Part shown: positions 6,328 to 9,055 of the stretch, one piece after another
How positions within the stretch are numbered: position 1 is the stretch's first letter
How the letters are laid out: the number at the start of each line of letters is the position of its first letter
NCBI GenBank assembly: GCA_040383605.1
Contig: JBEIDF010000153.1
Location: 1-9,055 of the forward strand
From: M3007 sp040383605
GTDB lineage: Bacteria; Bacteroidota; Bacteroidia; Chitinophagales; Saprospiraceae
Length of the DNA: 9,055 nucleotides
Reading direction: 5' to 3'
Position numbers and translations under genes: made by a program
The notes under the pieces: generated by a model
Seen by the model: only the letters and a program-made list of their open reading frames with translations
Database searches by the model: none
What the model was told of the DNA's origin: nothing

Positions 6328-8781
6328 ATGCAAAATAAACACTTGTTGTGCCTGCTCGCCCTCTTCCTGTTCAGCGCAAGCCCCCGCCTGCTCGCCCAGG
6401 ATAAACCTGCCGACGCAAAATCCGCCGATGCTAAAACAGAGGAAAAAAAAGAGGAAAAGTCCGGCGGCAAAAAATACGCCGATATCATCACCAAAGAAGC
6501 CGTCACGGATACCGGCTTCTGGACGGTGCACAAAGTAGGCGGCAAGTATTATTTTGAAATCTCGAAAAACCTGCTGGAGCGTGAAATACTGGTGGTCAGC
6601 CGGATTTCCGGGTATGTGAAAAATCTGAGCTTCGGCGGCGCCGGCATGGAATCCCGACCCGAGCAGGTCATCCGCTGGCAACTGTTCGACGGCAAAATTC
6701 TGCTGCGCTCGGTATCGTATAACAGCGTTGCCAGCGAAGAGAAACCCGTGTACCAATCGGTGCGCAACAACAACTTTGAGCCGGTAATCATGAGCTTCGA
6801 TCTCTCGTGCTACAACGACGATTCCACAAACGTCGTCTTTGAAGCCGGTACGCTGTTTACCACCGACGTGCCCATGATCGGCCCGCTGAGCGACGAGGAG
6901 AAGAAAAATTTCGGCATCGGCAGCCTGGATTCCAAACGCAGCATGATCGTGTCGGCAAAATCTTTCCCCCAAAACCTGGAGGTGCGGCACATCCTCACCT
7001 ACAGCGGCACCAAACTGCCCGACAACCAAACCACCAACACGCTGTCCGTGGAAATGAACCAATCGTTCATCCTCCTCCCGGAACGTCCGATGACGCCGCG
7101 CTACGCCGACGACCGCGTGGGCTATTTCTCTATTCAACAGACCGATTACAGCCTCGACGAGCAGAAAGCCGCCAGCCGCCGGTTCATTACCCGCTGGCGC
7201 CTCGAACCCAAAGACCCCGCCGCTTACCGCCGCGGCGAACTCGTGGAGCCGATCAAACCCATCGTCTATTACGTTGATCCCGCCACGCCCGAACAGTGGC
7301 GGCCATATATCAAAAAAGGGATCGAAGACTGGCAGGTGGCCTTCGAAGCCGCCGGATTCAAAAACGCCATCCTAGCCAAAGACCCGCCCTCTAAAGCCGA
7401 GGACCCGGACTGGAGCCCGGAGGACGTCCGTTATTCCGTGGTACGGTATATCACCACCGACATTCAAAACGCCGTCGGGCCGCATATCCACGATCCCCGC
7501 ACCGGCGAAATCCTGGAAAGCGATATTCTCTGGTACCATAATGTAATGAACCTGCTGCGCAACTGGTATTTCATCCAAACAGCCGCTTACAACCCGCTCG
7601 CCCAACGGCCGCAGTTCTCCGAAACCGTTATGGGCGAACTTATCCGTTTCGTGGCCGCCCATGAGGTGGGTCACACGCTTGGCCTGCCGCACAATATGGG
7701 CTCTAGCGCTGCCTATCCAGTGGACTCGCTGCGCTCGCCCGCTTTTACCCAGAAAATGGGCACGGCGCCCTCTATTATGGACTACGCCCGATTCAATTAT
7801 GTTGCCCAACCGGGCGACGGACCGATCGGCCTGATGCCGAAAGTCGGCCCCTACGATAAATGGTCCATCGAATACGGATATCGGTTGATTCCCGGCGCCA
7901 ACACCGCCGATGAGGAAAAAACCGAACTCAACCGCTGGGTCGTCGAACGCGCAGCCAATCCGATTTACCAATTCGGCCCGCAGCGCGGCAATCCCTTCGA
8001 CCCGCGCGCCCAAACGGAAGACCTGGGCGACGACAGCATGCGCGCCTCGGAATTCGGGATCGCAAATCTGAAAAAGATCGTGGCCAATCTTCCCGCCTGG
8101 ACTGCCGAGCCAGGCGAACCCTATACCGAACTCAGCGAACTGTACGGACAGGTGGTCGGCCAACTGAACCGCTACGCCGGCCATGTCGTCACCAACGTCG
8201 GCGGGGTATATGAATACCGTAAAACGGGCGATCAGGCCGGATTCATATTCGTACCGGTGGAACGCGACCGCCAGACGCGCGCGGTGGCGTTTCTGAATAC
8301 GCATCTTTTCCAAACGCCCGCCTGGCTGGTCAGCAACGAGGTGCTCCAGCGGATTCAACCCGCCGGCGTGCTGGACCGCGTCCGCAACTTGCAAACCGGC
8401 GCGCTAAACCGCCTGTTCGACGCCGATCGCCTCAGCCGAATCGCAGAGGCGGAAGCCACCCAGGGCGCCGCCGCGTACAGCCTGGAAGATTTGTTCGAAG
8501 ATACCCGGGAAAGTATTTTCTCAGAAATCCGTACGCGCCGCGCCACCGATGCGTTCCGGCGAAATCTGCAAAAGGCGTATCTTGAAAAAATGCTGGATCT
8601 GCTGCAGGCTAAAGACGGCAATTTGCCGCAGGACGCCCGCGCGCTGGCGTTTGATACCCTGGAAGACCTGGAGGAGGAACTCCGGAAAGGCGCCCGCAAT
8701 AGCCGGGATGAGGTGAGTGAATCGCATTTTCGGTTGCTGCTGCACCGGGTGAAGGAGGCAATACGCGGCAGCGGGTCGTAG
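6328..8781 (+). CDS. Secreted zinc-dependent metalloprotease (DUF5118/DUF5117/DUF4953)
   Basis: An 817-aa exported protein of the metzincin-like family common in Bacteroidota. Residues 1-24 (ending SPRLLAQ) are a signal peptide, followed by a Lys/Glu/Ala-rich linker (25-49). Residues about 50-97 are the DUF5118 segment (GFWTVHKVGGKYYFEISK, then EREILVVSRIS). Residues about 105-300 correspond to DUF5117, followed by ELVEPIKPIVYYVDPATP (304-321). The catalytic region has the extended zinc motif HEVGHTLGLPH at 445-455 (ligands H445, H449 and H455; general base E446) and a candidate Met-turn at M484 in SIMDY. The C-terminal part includes DLGDDSMRASEFG and helical, charged sequence. The length is normal and no frameshift is seen. 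It probably cleaves proteins in the periplasm or outside the cell; the substrate is unknown. The frame is open back to a TTG at 6259, but the signal peptide makes ATG 6328 the likely start. The stop codon touches the 35-bp repeat array. Confidence 0.92.
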   Translation: MQNKHLLCLLALFLFSASPRLLAQDKPADAKSADAKTEEKKEEKSGGKKYADIITKEAVTDTGFWTVHKVGGKYYFEISKNLLEREILVVSRISGYVKNLSFGGAGMESRPEQVIRWQLFDGKILLRSVSYNSVASEEKPVYQSVRNNNFEPVIMSFDLSCYNDDSTNVVFEAGTLFTTDVPMIGPLSDEEKKNFGIGSLDSKRSMIVSAKSFPQNLEVRHILTYSGTKLPDNQTTNTLSVEMNQSFILLPERPMTPRYADDRVGYFSIQQTDYSLDEQKAASRRFITRWRLEPKDPAAYRRGELVEPIKPIVYYVDPATPEQWRPYIKKGIEDWQVAFEAAGFKNAILAKDPPSKAEDPDWSPEDVRYSVVRYITTDIQNAVGPHIHDPRTGEILESDILWYHNVMNLLRNWYFIQTAAYNPLAQRPQFSETVMGELIRFVAAHEVGHTLGLPHNMGSSAAYPVDSLRSPAFTQKMGTAPSIMDYARFNYVAQPGDGPIGLMPKVGPYDKWSIEYGYRLIPGANTADEEKTELNRWVVERAANPIYQFGPQRGNPFDPRAQTEDLGDDSMRASEFGIANLKKIVANLPAWTAEPGEPYTELSELYGQVVGQLNRYAGHVVTNVGGVYEYRKTGDQAGFIFVPVERDRQTRAVAFLNTHLFQTPAWLVSNEVLQRIQPAGVLDRVRNLQTGALNRLFDADRLSRIAEAEATQGAAAYSLEDLFEDTRESIFSEIRTRRATDAFRRNLQKAYLEKMLDLLQAKDGNLPQDARALAFDTLEDLEEELRKGARNSRDEVSESHFRLLLHRVKEAIRGSGS

Positions 8782-9055
8782 GGGTTCCCGCAGAATATGC
8801 GGAAGGCGCGGAGAGGGGGTTCCCGCAGAATACGCGGAAGGCGCGGAGAGGGGGTTCCCGCAGAAAACGCGGAAGGCGCGGAGAGGGGGTTCCCGCAGAA
8901 TACGCGGAAGGCGCGGAGAGGGGGTGCCCGCAGAACTCGCGGACGGCGCGGCGAGGGGGTTCCCTCAGACCTCGCGGAAGGCTCGGATAGGGGGTGCCCG
9001 CAGAACTCGCGGAAGGCGCGGAGATGGGGTTCCCGCAGAACTCGCGGAAGGCGCG
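8781..9055. repeat. 35-bp tandem repeat array, 7 full units plus a partial
   Basis: An exactly 35-base period runs from 8781 to the window end. Units start at 8781, 8816, 8851, 8886, 8921, 8956, 8991 and 9026 (the last is 30 bases). Unit positions 1-15 are GGGGTTCCCGCAGAA, 16-18 are variable, and 19-35 are GCGGAAGGCGCGGAGAG. Positions 16-18 read TAT, TAC, AAC and TAC in units 1-4 and CTC in units 5-8; units 2 and 4 are identical. Each unit holds an imperfect inverted repeat (TTCCCGC against GCGGAA, with one bulged C). There are no spacers, so it is not a CRISPR array. A 35-base period is not a multiple of three and I see no plausible protein, so it is probably non-coding. Its function is unknown. 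It occupies the whole 274-bp region after the protease gene and appears to continue past the window. Confidence 0.95.

Noticed and set aside
6313..7137. 274-codon antisense frame in the protease 5' half
   Set aside because: Shadow of the protease; the product has a biased Val/Gly/His composition and no motif.
7372..8394. 340-codon open frame antisense to the protease
   Set aside because: It lies wholly within a well-supported gene with catalytic motifs. Long antisense frames are common in GC-rich genes, and the product resembles no family I know.
8781..9055. CRISPR array
   Set aside because: Copies are directly adjacent with a 35-base period and no unique spacers, and no cas gene is near.

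Overview
The window looks like chromosomal DNA from a GC-rich member of the Bacteroidota, probably a Saprospiria- or Chitinophagia-like lineage. This rests on three things. The protein families present are typical of the phylum: a CBM9-like/DUF5916 outer-membrane protein, a PafA-type alkaline phosphatase and a DUF5117/DUF4953 zinc metalloprotease. Signal peptides mostly end in the ...AQ or ...SQ style common there. Good Shine-Dalgarno sequences are absent, while TAnnTTTG-type -7 boxes lie upstream of two genes. The species cannot be named from the sequence alone.

Layout, left to right. Positions 1-99 may hold the 3' tail of a rightward gene entering from outside the window (weak). Positions 105-968 (-) encode RfbD/RmlD, the last enzyme of dTDP-L-rhamnose synthesis, with no other rhamnose gene in view. 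A 146-bp divergent intergenic region separates it from a 758-aa CBM9-like/DUF5916 protein (1115-3391, +) whose -7 box ends 4 bases before the ATG. That gene converges, with only 8 bases between stop codons, on a PafA-type alkaline phosphatase (3400-5034, -). Upstream of the phosphatase on the same strand is a UPF0158-family gene (5157-5579, -). A 209-bp divergent intergenic region with a hairpin and one good -7 box follows. Then come a 158-aa Cys-containing protein of unknown function (5789-6265, +) and a large secreted zinc metalloprotease (6328-8781, +). From the last base of the protease stop codon to the window end runs a 35-bp tandem repeat array (7 full units plus a 30-base partial).

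The genes do not form one obvious pathway. Three of the six confident proteins carry signal peptides and act outside the cytoplasm (outer-membrane/CBM9-like protein, phosphatase, protease), which fits an organism that scavenges polymers and phosphate esters. RfbD feeds cell-surface polysaccharide synthesis. I found no RNA gene, transposase, integrase, CRISPR array or defence system. I do not see a convincing novel multi-gene system. The most unusual element is the 35-bp array, whose distal units differ from each other only by A-to-C, T-to-G and G-to-T changes.
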